This document shows, piece by piece, positions 17,436-25,668 of a stretch of DNA of 64,000 nt. This DNA comes from Marivivens donghaensis (GTDB lineage: Bacteria; Pseudomonadota; Alphaproteobacteria; Rhodobacterales; Rhodobacteraceae): assembly GCF_023541015.1 (NCBI RefSeq), contig NZ_JALNPR010000001.1, forward strand, positions 372,001 through 436,000, in the 5' to 3' direction. How positions within the stretch are numbered: the first letter of the stretch is position 1; each line of letters opens with the position of its first letter. A program made the translations under genes and the position numbers. The notes under the pieces were generated by a model. That model saw nothing but the letters and a program-made list of their open reading frames with translations, was not told where the DNA came from and did not search any database.

Positions 17436-18244
17436 CCCGCGATGTTTTTGAGGATCGCCAGCGCCTCTGCATGGATCTCTGCATTTGCCGCAGCAATCAC
17501 ACGGCCGCCGTTATGCGCAGGGTTGCCCTGCCAATCGGTGACAACGCCACCAGCGGCTTGAATCACGGCGATAGGCGCTTGGATGTCATAGGGCTGTAGG
17601 CCCGCCTCAATCACCAGATCAATCTGACCTGCGGCGAGCAGAGCGTAAGCATAGCAATCGCAGCCATAGCGGACCAATCGCGCCTTTGATGCGACAGCGG
17701 TGAACCCGTCGCGCTCGTCAGTGCTGCCAACCTCTGGGAAGGTGGTAAAGACGATCGCCTCTGCCAGCGGACGGGCAGAGCGGGTCGACAGTGCAGAGGT
17801 GCCCATAGGGCCTGTCACTTCGGCCAGTGTCGGTGCACCGATAAAACGCTCGCCGATATAGGGCTGATCGATCACGCCAACCACAGGGCCGCTCTCCGGT
17901 CCCACGGCGATCAAAACGCCCCACGTCGGCGTGCCTGACAAATAGCCCCGCGTGCCGTCAATCGGATCCAGAACCCAAGTCAGCCCCGTGGTGCCGTCCT
18001 TTTTGCCGTATTCCTCGCCAAAGATCGCATCATCGGGGCGTTCGCGTGCCAATACATCGCGCATTGCACGTTCTGCGGCGCGGTCGCCTTCGGTCACGGG
18101 ATCAAAATCGGCGGGACGTTTGTTGTCGGCATCCAGCCCTGCGCTGCGGAAGTATCGCAGGGTTTCGGGACGCGCAGCATCGGCAAGCAAATGGGCGACC
18201 CTGATAAGATCGCCCATAGTAGCTGTATCAATAGTATTCGACAT
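17432..18244 (-). CDS. hisN: Histidinol-phosphatase, inositol-monophosphatase type
   Basis: It likely removes phosphate from histidinol phosphate in histidine synthesis. The 270-residue protein has the Mg-site motifs of the IMPase fold: GEEYG with Glu77/Glu78, DPIDGT with Asp93 and Asp96, and a distal Asp in GLQPYDIQAP. The N-terminal region (HLLADAARPETLRYFR) and overall length fit the HisN subgroup. Another small phosphate monoester is possible. The start has GGGGA six bases upstream. Confidence 0.85.
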   Translation of the reverse strand: MSNTIDTATMGDLIRVAHLLADAARPETLRYFRSAGLDADNKRPADFDPVTEGDRAAERAMRDVLARERPDDAIFGEEYGKKDGTTGLTWVLDPIDGTRGYLSGTPTWGVLIAVGPESGPVVGVIDQPYIGERFIGAPTLAEVTGPMGTSALSTRSARPLAEAIVFTTFPEVGSTDERDGFTAVASKARLVRYGCDCYAYALLAAGQIDLVIEAGLQPYDIQAPIAVIQAAGGVVTDWQGNPAHNGGRVIAAANAEIHAEALAILKNIAG

Positions 18245-18303
18245 GACGCGTCCCCTTTGTTCCGCTGCTGCGGTAACGCGGGGTGCGCCTATCGGTCAAG
18301 TGC

Positions 18304-18672
18304 TCAGGCGGCAGCGTCGCTCAGGACGCGGGCCAGATCGAACAAACGACGGCGCTGTGCTTCGGGAATCGCATAGTACGACCGCAGAAGTTCCAATGCT
18401 TCTTTGTCCGATAGAATGTCGTTGGGCATGTTGCCTTCAGAGACCGGAGCATTGCTTTCCAGACCTTCAAAGAAGAACGACACATCGACGCCCAGCGCAT
18501 GGGCGATGTCCCAAAGACGGGATGCGGAAACGCGGTTCATACCGGTTTCGTACTTCTGGATCTGCTGGAACTTGATGCCGACTTTTTCGGCAAGCTGCTG
18601 CTGCGTGGTGCCGATCATCCAACGACGATGCCGGACGCGTTTACCGACATGGATATCAACGGGATGGCTCAT
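18304..18672 (-). CDS. XRE-family transcriptional regulator
   Basis: A 122-residue DNA-binding protein with an N-terminal helix-turn-helix at about 10-65 (VGKRVRHRRWMIG, TQQQLAEKVGIKFQQIQKYE, NRVSASRLWDIAHALGVDV), then a short C-terminal helix pair. It resembles the rhizobial PraR/PhrR group of small regulators, some of which control quorum sensing and attachment. That match is from memory. The start at 18672 is supported by AGAGGA upstream; a frame to 18702 is not. The 271-bp gap to the next gene leaves room for autoregulation. Confidence 0.82.
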   Translation of the reverse strand: MSHPVDIHVGKRVRHRRWMIGTTQQQLAEKVGIKFQQIQKYETGMNRVSASRLWDIAHALGVDVSFFFEGLESNAPVSEGNMPNDILSDKEALELLRSYYAIPEAQRRRLFDLARVLSDAAA

Positions 18673-18943
18673 AGGGTTTCCTCTCGGGTTTTCGCCTAGC
18701 ACTCACACTTCGCACTGTTGCCCCATCAACAGTCGAAGGCCGTTTTCGTGCGCGACGATTTTTTGTTTTGACGCCTGATAGTAAACACGTAACGGTTGCG
18801 TTTTGAACCTGACCTTTAGGACAGGTTGTATCGCTCTTTCGCTCAGTGACTGTGCGATAGTCCACACCAACGCACATGTTGGCGAGAAGGATTTGATCCT
18901 TTAGGCTATGGAAAAAGCCGTTAACTTCAAGGAGTCCCGCCGT
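18673..18943. other. Intergenic region, XRE regulator/quinone oxidoreductase
   Basis: This 271-bp divergent gap contains no convincing gene. It should hold the promoters of the XRE regulator and the oxidoreductase. AAGGAG near 18929-18934 is the ribosome site of the latter. I found no clear operator or RNA structure. Confidence 0.6.
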
Positions 18944-19900
18944 ATGAAAGCCTTTCAAGTCGTCGATTTTGACAGCCCCGCCCAGTTGGTCGAGATCGAC
19001 GTGCCGCAACCAGCGGCTGGAGAGGTCTCTTTGCGGATAGAAGCCTGTGGGTTGAATTTCGCCGACATGCTCATGACCAAGGGCAAATATCAGGACACGC
19101 CAAAACCGCCGTTCACTCTGGGGCTTGAGGTCTGCGGTGTGGTGACGGCGCAGGGTGAGGGTGTCACCTGGCCAGAGGTCGGCCAACGCGTGGCCGTCTT
19201 TGGCGGGCAGGGCGGTCTGGCGGAACACGGCGTATTTCCTGCGGGCCGTTGTATCGCCGTGCCCGATGCGATGCCCTCGGAACAGGCGGCAGGATTCATG
19301 GTCGCCTATGGCACCTCGCACCTCGCGCTCACGCGGCGGGGACGGCTAAAGGCGGGTGAGACGCTCGTTGTCTTGGGCGCTGCAGGGGGCGTCGGTCTAA
19401 CGGCGGTCGAAATTGGCAAACAACTCGGTGCGCGGGTGATTGCTGTGGCGCGTGGGGCCGATAAGCTGGCGGTGGCAAAGGCGGCGGGCGCGGATCACCT
19501 GATCGACGCGGACGCCGATCTGGCGGCAGAGCTAAAGGCGCTGGGCGGTATTGATGTGGCCTATGACGCGGTTGGGGGCGAAAGCTTTACCGCCGCGCTC
19601 AAGGCCGCCAAGCGCGAGGCTCGTCTCTTGGCGATCGGATTCGCCAGTGGGGACGTGCCGCAAGTGCCCGCCAATCACCTCTTGGTCAAAAACGTCGATG
19701 TGATTGGCGTCTATTGGGGTGGCTATCTGAAATTTGCGCCTGAGGCTCTGACCGAAAGCCTCGCCGAGTTGCTCGACTGGTATGCGCAGGGGCGGCTAAA
19801 GCCACATGTGAGCCATGTCCTCCCCCTCGATCAAGCGGCGGAGGGGATAGACCTGCTCGCCTCTCGCAAATCGACAGGCAAGGTCGTGATTACGCCGTGA
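18944..19900 (+). CDS. NADPH:quinone oxidoreductase family protein
   Basis: A 318-residue zinc-free medium-chain dehydrogenase/reductase. The N-terminal GroES-like part has GEVSLRIEACGLNFADML. The Rossmann motif is VVLGAAGGVGLTAVEIGKQLGA, then a VAYDAVGGESF segment and the C-terminal LASRKSTGKVVITP. It probably reduces a quinone or enone with NADPH. The physiological substrate cannot be told. The ATG at 18944 has AAGGAG upstream. The 3' end overlaps the convergent LysR gene by 11 bp. Confidence 0.85.
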   Translation: MKAFQVVDFDSPAQLVEIDVPQPAAGEVSLRIEACGLNFADMLMTKGKYQDTPKPPFTLGLEVCGVVTAQGEGVTWPEVGQRVAVFGGQGGLAEHGVFPAGRCIAVPDAMPSEQAAGFMVAYGTSHLALTRRGRLKAGETLVVLGAAGGVGLTAVEIGKQLGARVIAVARGADKLAVAKAAGADHLIDADADLAAELKALGGIDVAYDAVGGESFTAALKAAKREARLLAIGFASGDVPQVPANHLLVKNVDVIGVYWGGYLKFAPEALTESLAELLDWYAQGRLKPHVSHVLPLDQAAEGIDLLASRKSTGKVVITP

Positions 19901-20747
19901 CGCTGTAGGCCTTGGTCAGAAGGTCCGCGAGGCTGGGGATCACTGGCGAATTGCGACCCTTTTGAATGTAGAGGTTGATGTTCGTCACAGGCAGATCGGG
20001 CAGGGCGCCATTGTGGTCGATCTCTGCCAGTTGCGGCGGCTCCGTCCCTTTGAGCATCGTATGAATGGCGAGGTCGGCGGCGACCGTCGCCTCTGCGGTC
20101 CGCGTAGAATCTGTGTCGAGTGCCATCTGCCAAGGTAGGTTTGCCTCGTCCAAACTGCGCTGGGCGATTTGGCGGAAAATGCAATGGGCCTCGTGTGCCA
20201 ACCGTAGTGGTCGATTGCGATAGGCAGTCCCCTCGGGCGCGCCAATCCAGACCAGAGGCACTGACCGCAACAGCGTTGCATCTTCGGGCGTTCCGTATTC
20301 GGTGGTCAACAGCACGTCGATCTCGTGCCGTTCGAACTGCTCTTTCATCTGTTTTGTGTAGGACGAAATCAGTCGCACCTGCATCCGTGGGAAATCCATC
20401 GAAAACTGGCGCAGAACAGGCGGTAGCACAGGGTAGACGATATCATGCGGCACGCCCAAGGTGATCTCTCCCTCGTAGCTATCAGCCGTCAAACGGCCCA
20501 AGGCTTCGTCATTCAGGTCGAGCATCTTTCGCGCATAGCCGAGCAGTTGTTCGCCTTCGGAGGTCGGGCGAATGGTGCGCTCTGACCGATCCAAGAGCGA
20601 GAGGCCCAGATTTTCCTCAAGCCGTTTGAGCTGCATCGACACGGCCGATTGCGTCAGGTTCAGCAGGGTCGCCGCACGGGTCACACCGCCTGTTTCTGCA
20701 ACGGTGGCAAAGGCGCGTAGGGCAGTCAGGTCGAGATTTCGGGCCAT
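19890..20747 (-). CDS. LysR-family transcriptional regulator
   Basis: A 285-residue regulator with an N-terminal winged helix-turn-helix (LDLTALRAFATVAETGGVTR, AATLLNLTQSAVSMQLKRLE) and a C-terminal inducer domain. The ATG at 20747 is preferred over a GTG two codons upstream. It is divergent from the small DUF1127 gene 113 bp away, the usual target geometry for LysR proteins. It overlaps the oxidoreductase gene end by 11 bp. The effector is unknown. Confidence 0.9.
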   Translation of the reverse strand: MARNLDLTALRAFATVAETGGVTRAATLLNLTQSAVSMQLKRLEENLGLSLLDRSERTIRPTSEGEQLLGYARKMLDLNDEALGRLTADSYEGEITLGVPHDIVYPVLPPVLRQFSMDFPRMQVRLISSYTKQMKEQFERHEIDVLLTTEYGTPEDATLLRSVPLVWIGAPEGTAYRNRPLRLAHEAHCIFRQIAQRSLDEANLPWQMALDTDSTRTAEATVAADLAIHTMLKGTEPPQLAEIDHNGALPDLPVTNINLYIQKGRNSPVIPSLADLLTKAYSVTA

Positions 20748-20860
20748 GATCACAATCCGTGATGATTTGCTTCAAATACATTCATTTTCATTATGCAATT
20801 CTGGCGTGCAGTATCAAGGAAAATGATAAACCCCATGTTTGTATCACGAAAGGAAATGAC

Positions 20861-21088
20861 ATGTCTGACCTGTGCTGTAACCCCGCCCTCGCAGATAACC
20901 GCCCTGCCTTCCGTCGGTTCTGGAGCGCGATCCTCCATGCCATTGGTCTGCGACGGAGTCGTCGCCAGCTCAGTGCTCTCGATGATCATATGCTGGCCGA
21001 TATTGGTGTGACGCGTCAGGACGCGATGGCCGAAGCAGAGCGCTCCGTTTGGGACGCGCAAGATCATTGGACACGTTCGACATTTTGA
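20861..21088 (+). CDS. DUF1127-family small protein
   Basis: A 75-residue protein whose C-terminal half holds the DUF1127 pattern: RRSRRQLSALDDHMLADIGVTRQDAMAEA. These small Arg-rich proteins are common in alphaproteobacteria; some affect phosphate or RNA metabolism and motility. The start at 20861 has AAGGA six bases upstream. The divergent LysR gene may control it. Confidence 0.85.
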   Translation: MSDLCCNPALADNRPAFRRFWSAILHAIGLRRSRRQLSALDDHMLADIGVTRQDAMAEAERSVWDAQDHWTRSTF

Positions 21089-21181
21089 TCGGGCATAAAG
21101 CCTTGAATCCTCGCACCTCCATGCCAATATGGATACCAAAGCCCCATTGGGGCACCACCACAGCTACTCTTGGAGGATTTT

Positions 21182-21919
21182 ATGGCTGATTTCCGCACGA
21201 TGCGCGCCAATGCCGGTGTCCGCACCGCTGCCATTGACGAGGGTCTTCGTACCCACATGAACAAAGTCTATGCGACGATGTCTGTCGGCACCCTGCTGAC
21301 CTTTATCGTTGCTTGGGCCTTCGGGACGAGCGATGCGCTCTTCTCGATCCTGCGTGACCCGCGGACCCTGCAGCCCAACATTCTGGGCTGGATCGTTATG
21401 TTCGCGCCGCTGGGCATGGTGTTCTTCTTTGGCGCTGCGTTGAATCGCCTGTCGGCTGCGGGTGCGCAGCTTTACTTCTACGCCTACGCATCCGTCATGG
21501 GCCTGTCGATGTCGTGGATCTTTATGGCCTTCACAGGCGTATCGATCGCGCAGGTTTTCTTGATCACGTCGATCGCCTTTGCGGGTCTGTCGCTGGTTGG
21601 TTACACCACCAAAAAAGACCTGAGCGGTATGGGCTCGTTCCTTGTGATGGGTGTGATCGGCCTTTTGGTCGCGATGATCGTCAATATGTTCCTGCAGTCG
21701 CCTGCGATTGCATACGCAGTGTCGATCCTCGGCGTTCTGATCTTTGCTGGTCTGACTGCATATGACACCCAGAAGATTAAAAACGATTACATCCAGCACG
21801 CGTATGCGATGGATCAGGAATGGCTAGGGAAAGCCGCTATCATGGGTGCGCTGAACCTCTATCTCGACTTCATCAACATGTTCATGTTCTTGCTGCAACT
21901 TTTCGGCAATCGCGATTAA
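21182..21919 (+). CDS. Bax inhibitor-1/YccA-family membrane protein
   Basis: A 245-residue protein with about seven membrane spans, of the TMBIM/YccA family. Some members act as pH-sensitive calcium leak channels, and E. coli YccA modulates FtsH. The C-terminal motif region GLTAYDTQKIKNDY holds the conserved Asp pair area, and LYLDFINMFMFLLQLFGNRD ends the protein. The ATG at 21182 has GGAGG upstream. It is followed by a strong terminator, so it is likely a single-gene unit. Confidence 0.9.
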   Translation: MADFRTMRANAGVRTAAIDEGLRTHMNKVYATMSVGTLLTFIVAWAFGTSDALFSILRDPRTLQPNILGWIVMFAPLGMVFFFGAALNRLSAAGAQLYFYAYASVMGLSMSWIFMAFTGVSIAQVFLITSIAFAGLSLVGYTTKKDLSGMGSFLVMGVIGLLVAMIVNMFLQSPAIAYAVSILGVLIFAGLTAYDTQKIKNDYIQHAYAMDQEWLGKAAIMGALNLYLDFINMFMFLLQLFGNRD

Positions 21920-21943
21920 TCGCACCTGAACACAAAACACTCA

Positions 21944-21967
21944 AAGGCCGCCTCAGGGCGGCCTTTT
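21944..21967 (+). terminator. Rho-independent terminator of the YccA-like gene
   Basis: GGCCGCC (21946-21952) pairs with GGCGGCC (21957-21963) around TCAG, flanked by AA and TTTT. Confidence 0.9.
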
Positions 21968-22069
21968 CGTTTGGATAGGTCCCACGATCATTTGGTTAAA
22001 CGTGGTGCAAATTCAGGTTGAAGAGTCGTTGATGGTAACAGATCACCAGTCAAGGGCTCGCGCGGCACG

Positions 22070-22381
22070 ATGTTTTACAGAATTTATGCCATCAAATTTG
22101 GGTCCCAGCCGACGTCAAAACTCGCGGCTGCGTTCTTTACAGAATCCTTGGAAAAAGACGGTGATCGTCTACCAATCCTGACCGCAGAAATCCTCTTTGA
22201 CGCAGAAGGCAGCATTATTCTCCAAGTTCGCTGCGCCTCGGTGAATGACATGAACAAGTTCACCCGCTATGGCGACGCGCTGATTGAACAACTGAGGCAC
22301 AGCTTTACCTGCAAGGTCGAAAAATACTCGACGATCTCAGTGTTCAAATATGAACGCCAGAACGCGCCCGTTGCTCTTTAA
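22070..22381 (+). CDS. Hypothetical protein, 103 residues
   Basis: Unrecognised. The product begins MFYRIYAIKFGSQPTSK and ends FKYERQNAPVAL. It reads as a small alpha/beta cytosolic domain without signal or membrane segment. Its codons are AT-richer than the neighbours, and no clear Shine-Dalgarno precedes the ATG. It is framed by a terminator upstream and the deaminase 58 bp downstream. It may be real but recently acquired, or a fast-evolving orphan. Confidence 0.5.
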   Translation: MFYRIYAIKFGSQPTSKLAAAFFTESLEKDGDRLPILTAEILFDAEGSIILQVRCASVNDMNKFTRYGDALIEQLRHSFTCKVEKYSTISVFKYERQNAPVAL

Positions 22382-22439
22382 GACTGACGGGTCTGCCAAA
22401 GCACTGTAGACTAAGGCGGACACTCCAGACGGGACAAAC

Positions 22440-23771
22440 ATGACACAAACACTGATCAAAGGCGCAACCATCCTGACGATGGATGATGATGCGCGTGAAT
22501 TTACGGGCGATGTTTTGATCGATGGCGGTGTGATCACCGCAGTTGGTCCCGATCTGCCGCAAGGGGACGCAAAGGTCGTCCATGCAGAGGGATGCCTTCT
22601 GACGCCCGGTTTGGTGAACACGCACCACCACCTTTATCAAACGCTGACCCGCGCAGTGCCTGGTGGACAGGATGCGTTGCTCTTTGGGTGGCTGAAAACG
22701 CTCTATCCGATTTGGTCGCGGTTCGGCCCAGAGGAAATGTATGTTTCGGCCTCTATTGGCCTTGCGGAACTGGCGCTCTCGGGCTGCACGCTGACCTCGG
22801 ATCACCTCTATCTTTATCCGAACGGGTCGCGGTTGGATGACACCATCGCAGCGGCCCAAGACATCGGGATGCGGTTCCACCCGACACGTGGTGCGATGAG
22901 CATTGGCGAAAGCAACGGTGGCCTGCCGCCCGATAGCCTTGTGGAACAAGAACCCGCGATCCTAGAGGACTGCATTCGCGTTGTGGACGCCTTTCATGAT
23001 GCCCGCGACGGGGCGATGGTTCGTGTGGGGATTGCACCCTGTTCGCCGTTCTCGGTGACGCGTGATCTGATGCGGGACGCGGCGATCCTTGCGCGGGATA
23101 AGGGCGTGATGCTGCACACGCACCTTGCCGAAAATGATGAGGACATTGCCTATAGCCTCGAAATGTTTGGCTGCCGTCCGGGGCAATATGCCGAAGACCT
23201 CGGCTGGACCGGATCGGACGTATGGCACGCGCATTGTGTGAAGCTCGACGGGTCCGAAATTGATATGTTCGCCCGTTCACGCACAGGCGTCGCCCATTGC
23301 CCCTGTTCTAACTGTCGCCTTGGGTCTGGGATCGCACCGCTCCGCGATATGCGGGACGCGGGCGTGCCTGTCGGTCTTGGCGTTGATGGATCGGCGAGCA
23401 ACGATGCGGGCAATCTGATTGCCGAGGCGCGTCAGGCGATGCTCCTCCAACGAGTTGCACGCGGGGCAGACGCTATGTCATCGCGCGAGGCGCTGTGGAT
23501 CGCGACACGCGGCGGTGCAGAGGTTCTGGGCCGTCACGACTGCGGTCAAATCGCGGTTGGTAAACGGGCCGACATTGCGATCTGGGACATGAACGGGATT
23601 GAGGCCGCAGGCAGCTGGGATAAGGCTGCGATTTTGCTTGCAGGGCCAACTCGTGTTAAGGAACTCTTTGTAGAAGGGCGTCAGATTGTTCAGGGCGGCC
23701 ATTTGGTGTCGATTGACCTTGAGCAGATGATCGGACGGCAAAACCGTTTGGCAAAGGCGCTTATACAATAA
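22440..23771 (+). CDS. Amidohydrolase, 8-oxoguanine deaminase type
   Basis: A 443-residue metal-dependent deaminase of the amidohydrolase superfamily (AtzB/TrzN/8-oxoguanine deaminase branch). Metal ligands appear as NTHHH (His62, His64), the MLHTHLAEN His, DVWHAHCV and the Asp in GLGVDGSASND. CPCSNCRLGSGIAP is characteristic of the 8-oxoguanine deaminase group, which turns 8-oxoguanine to urate. Assignment within the branch is moderately sure. Guanine deaminase lies nearby on the other strand, pointing to purine breakdown. Confidence 0.78.
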   Translation: MTQTLIKGATILTMDDDAREFTGDVLIDGGVITAVGPDLPQGDAKVVHAEGCLLTPGLVNTHHHLYQTLTRAVPGGQDALLFGWLKTLYPIWSRFGPEEMYVSASIGLAELALSGCTLTSDHLYLYPNGSRLDDTIAAAQDIGMRFHPTRGAMSIGESNGGLPPDSLVEQEPAILEDCIRVVDAFHDARDGAMVRVGIAPCSPFSVTRDLMRDAAILARDKGVMLHTHLAENDEDIAYSLEMFGCRPGQYAEDLGWTGSDVWHAHCVKLDGSEIDMFARSRTGVAHCPCSNCRLGSGIAPLRDMRDAGVPVGLGVDGSASNDAGNLIAEARQAMLLQRVARGADAMSSREALWIATRGGAEVLGRHDCGQIAVGKRADIAIWDMNGIEAAGSWDKAAILLAGPTRVKELFVEGRQIVQGGHLVSIDLEQMIGRQNRLAKALIQ

Positions 23772-23796
23772 ACGAAACGGCTTTGGGGGCATTGCC

Positions 23797-24276
23797 ATGC
23801 GTTACACATTACTCACCGCTGCATCGATTGCCGCATTGTCTGGCTGCGTCGTGGTGCCGATCCCGCTCGGCCCTGCGACACCTGACATGAGCAGTATCAC
23901 CATCACCCCCGCGACCACGGGCTTTGGCAAAATGCTGGTGGATTTTCGGGCACAGAACGGGCTGGGTCCGGTTGAGGAAAACGCGGTACTGACAGCGACG
24001 GCCAATGCCTATGCGCGCACCTTGGTCGAGGCGGGTTCGCACGAACACCGTGGGCCAGATGGGTCTATGCCTTGGGATCGCGCCAAAGCGCAGGGCTATT
24101 GTTCCGGCTATGTCGCTGAAAACATCGCATGGGGCCAGCGGTCCGAGGCCGAGGTGTTCAACGCGTGGCTCTCATCGCCAGGGCATCGGGCGAATATGCT
24201 GCTCGACGGGATCGCGCGGTTTGGCCTTGGTCGGTATCAGAACGAATGGGTTCTGGTGCTTGGTGGGCCGTGTTAA
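23797..24276 (+). CDS. CAP-domain (SCP/PR1-like) lipoprotein
   Basis: A 159-residue exported protein. The signal ends with a lipobox LSGC (Cys17), followed by a CAP domain with SHEHRGPDGSMPWDRAK, AENIAWGQ and WLSSPGHRANMLL, which carry the paired His and Glu of the family. Bacterial CAP proteins have varied or unknown roles; some bind lipids or have protease-like activity. It starts 26 bp after the deaminase gene. The stop interlocks with the guanine deaminase stop. Confidence 0.85.
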   Translation: MRYTLLTAASIAALSGCVVVPIPLGPATPDMSSITITPATTGFGKMLVDFRAQNGLGPVEENAVLTATANAYARTLVEAGSHEHRGPDGSMPWDRAKAQGYCSGYVAENIAWGQRSEAEVFNAWLSSPGHRANMLLDGIARFGLGRYQNEWVLVLGGPC

Positions 24277-25559
24277 ACGGCCCGACCTGCCACCCAAACA
24301 TCGCGAATGGCCCGATCATCACCCATCATGATGGTCGGGAAAAGTGCGTCCCAAATGTCATTTGCGCGGGCGCTGCGCTGCGTAATCACAGGGGTTGAGG
24401 CTAAATCAATCACCGTGATGTCAGCTTTTGCGCCAATGCCCAAATGACCGATTTGCCCCGACATATGCAGGGCTGAGGCGGACCCCTCGGTTGCAAGCCA
24501 CATCAACTGGCTAGGATGCACGGCAACTCCGCGCAATTGGGCAATCTCATAGGCCGTAGCCATCGTGCGCAGCATTGAGAAATTCGACCCGCCGCCTGTG
24601 TCCGTGGCAAGTCCAATACGGATCGTCGATTGCGCAAGGCCCATTAGGTCGAACAGGCCAGACCCGATAAAGGTGTTGGATGTCGGACAATGCACTACTG
24701 AGGCGCCGACCTCGGACAAACGGGCAATCTCACGCTCAGTCAGGTGGATCGCGTGACCATAAAGGCCACCTTTGCCCAGCAGTCCGAACCGTTCGTAGGT
24801 GTCCAGATAATCGCGGCATTCAGGAAAGAGCGATTTCACCCACTCAATCTCGGGGAGCTGTTCGCTCAGGTGTGTTTGCATCAGGCAATCAGGGTGTTTG
24901 GCCCACAGGGCACCCAGCGCCTCTAGCTGTTCAGGGGTCGAGGTTGGCGAAAACCGTGGCGTGATCGCATAGGTGTTGCGCCCGACGCCGTGCCATTTTT
25001 CCAGCAATCGCTTGCTGTCGTCATAAGCGGACTGCGCCGTATCGCGCAGCGTGTCTGGTGCGTTGCGGTCCATGCAGGTCTTGCCCGCAACAACCGCCAT
25101 CCCGCGTGCCGTCGCCGCCCCGAAAAACGCATCCACCGATTCTGGATGGATGGTGCAAAAGCTCGTCAGGGTCGTCGTCCCATGCGCCAAGGCGAGGTCG
25201 AGCGTCCGTCCCGCGACCTCCTCTGCATAAGCCAAATCATGGAACCGCGATTCTTCAGGGAAGGTGTAAGTGTTCAGCCAATCAATCAGCTGTTTGCCCC
25301 AAGACGCGATAATGCCCGTTTGGGGGTAGTGCATATGGGCATCAACAAAACCTGCGGTGATCAACGCATCGCCATAATCAGTCACGGGCACGTCGGGATG
25401 GGCGCAGCGCAGGTCATCTGCTTCGCCCACGGCAGCGATTGTATCGCCGTCGATCAGCACCGCTCCGCGAGAAGAATGATGGCTAACTTCTTCCCACGCT
25501 GAGGAAAAAGGATTGCCCGAATAGGAGAGCGTTTGCCCGATGAGGAGATGTTTTGTCAT
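24273..25559 (-). CDS. guaD: Guanine deaminase
   Basis: It converts guanine to xanthine, with zinc. The 428-residue amidohydrolase shows DAHMHYPQTG (His75, His77), MQTHLSEQ, GLYGHAIHLTERE and LATDTGGGSNFSML, matching guanine deaminases closely, including the PQTGIIASWG loop. The cytosolic product feeds xanthine oxidation. The gene is divergent from mgtE and convergent with the CAP-domain gene. Confidence 0.92.
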   Translation of the reverse strand: MTKHLLIGQTLSYSGNPFSSAWEEVSHHSSRGAVLIDGDTIAAVGEADDLRCAHPDVPVTDYGDALITAGFVDAHMHYPQTGIIASWGKQLIDWLNTYTFPEESRFHDLAYAEEVAGRTLDLALAHGTTTLTSFCTIHPESVDAFFGAATARGMAVVAGKTCMDRNAPDTLRDTAQSAYDDSKRLLEKWHGVGRNTYAITPRFSPTSTPEQLEALGALWAKHPDCLMQTHLSEQLPEIEWVKSLFPECRDYLDTYERFGLLGKGGLYGHAIHLTEREIARLSEVGASVVHCPTSNTFIGSGLFDLMGLAQSTIRIGLATDTGGGSNFSMLRTMATAYEIAQLRGVAVHPSQLMWLATEGSASALHMSGQIGHLGIGAKADITVIDLASTPVITQRSARANDIWDALFPTIMMGDDRAIRDVWVAGRAV

Positions 25560-25668
25560 ACTGTCATGCTAATCTGATCAAACCTTTGCGTAAATCGCAG
25601 AAAAGCAGCCTCTATGTGTTGTGACCGCACGGCAAATACGTATTTTGGGGGCAACAAACGGGGGCGTT

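Noticed and set aside
21141-21153. GCCCC-ATT-GGGGC hairpin before the YccA-like gene
   Set aside because: Only a 5-bp stem with no T-run; too weak to call a terminator or operator.
25560-25668. Mg2+ riboswitch before mgtE
   Set aside because: The gap to the guanine deaminase is only about 110 bp and shows no conserved M-box or other helix set.
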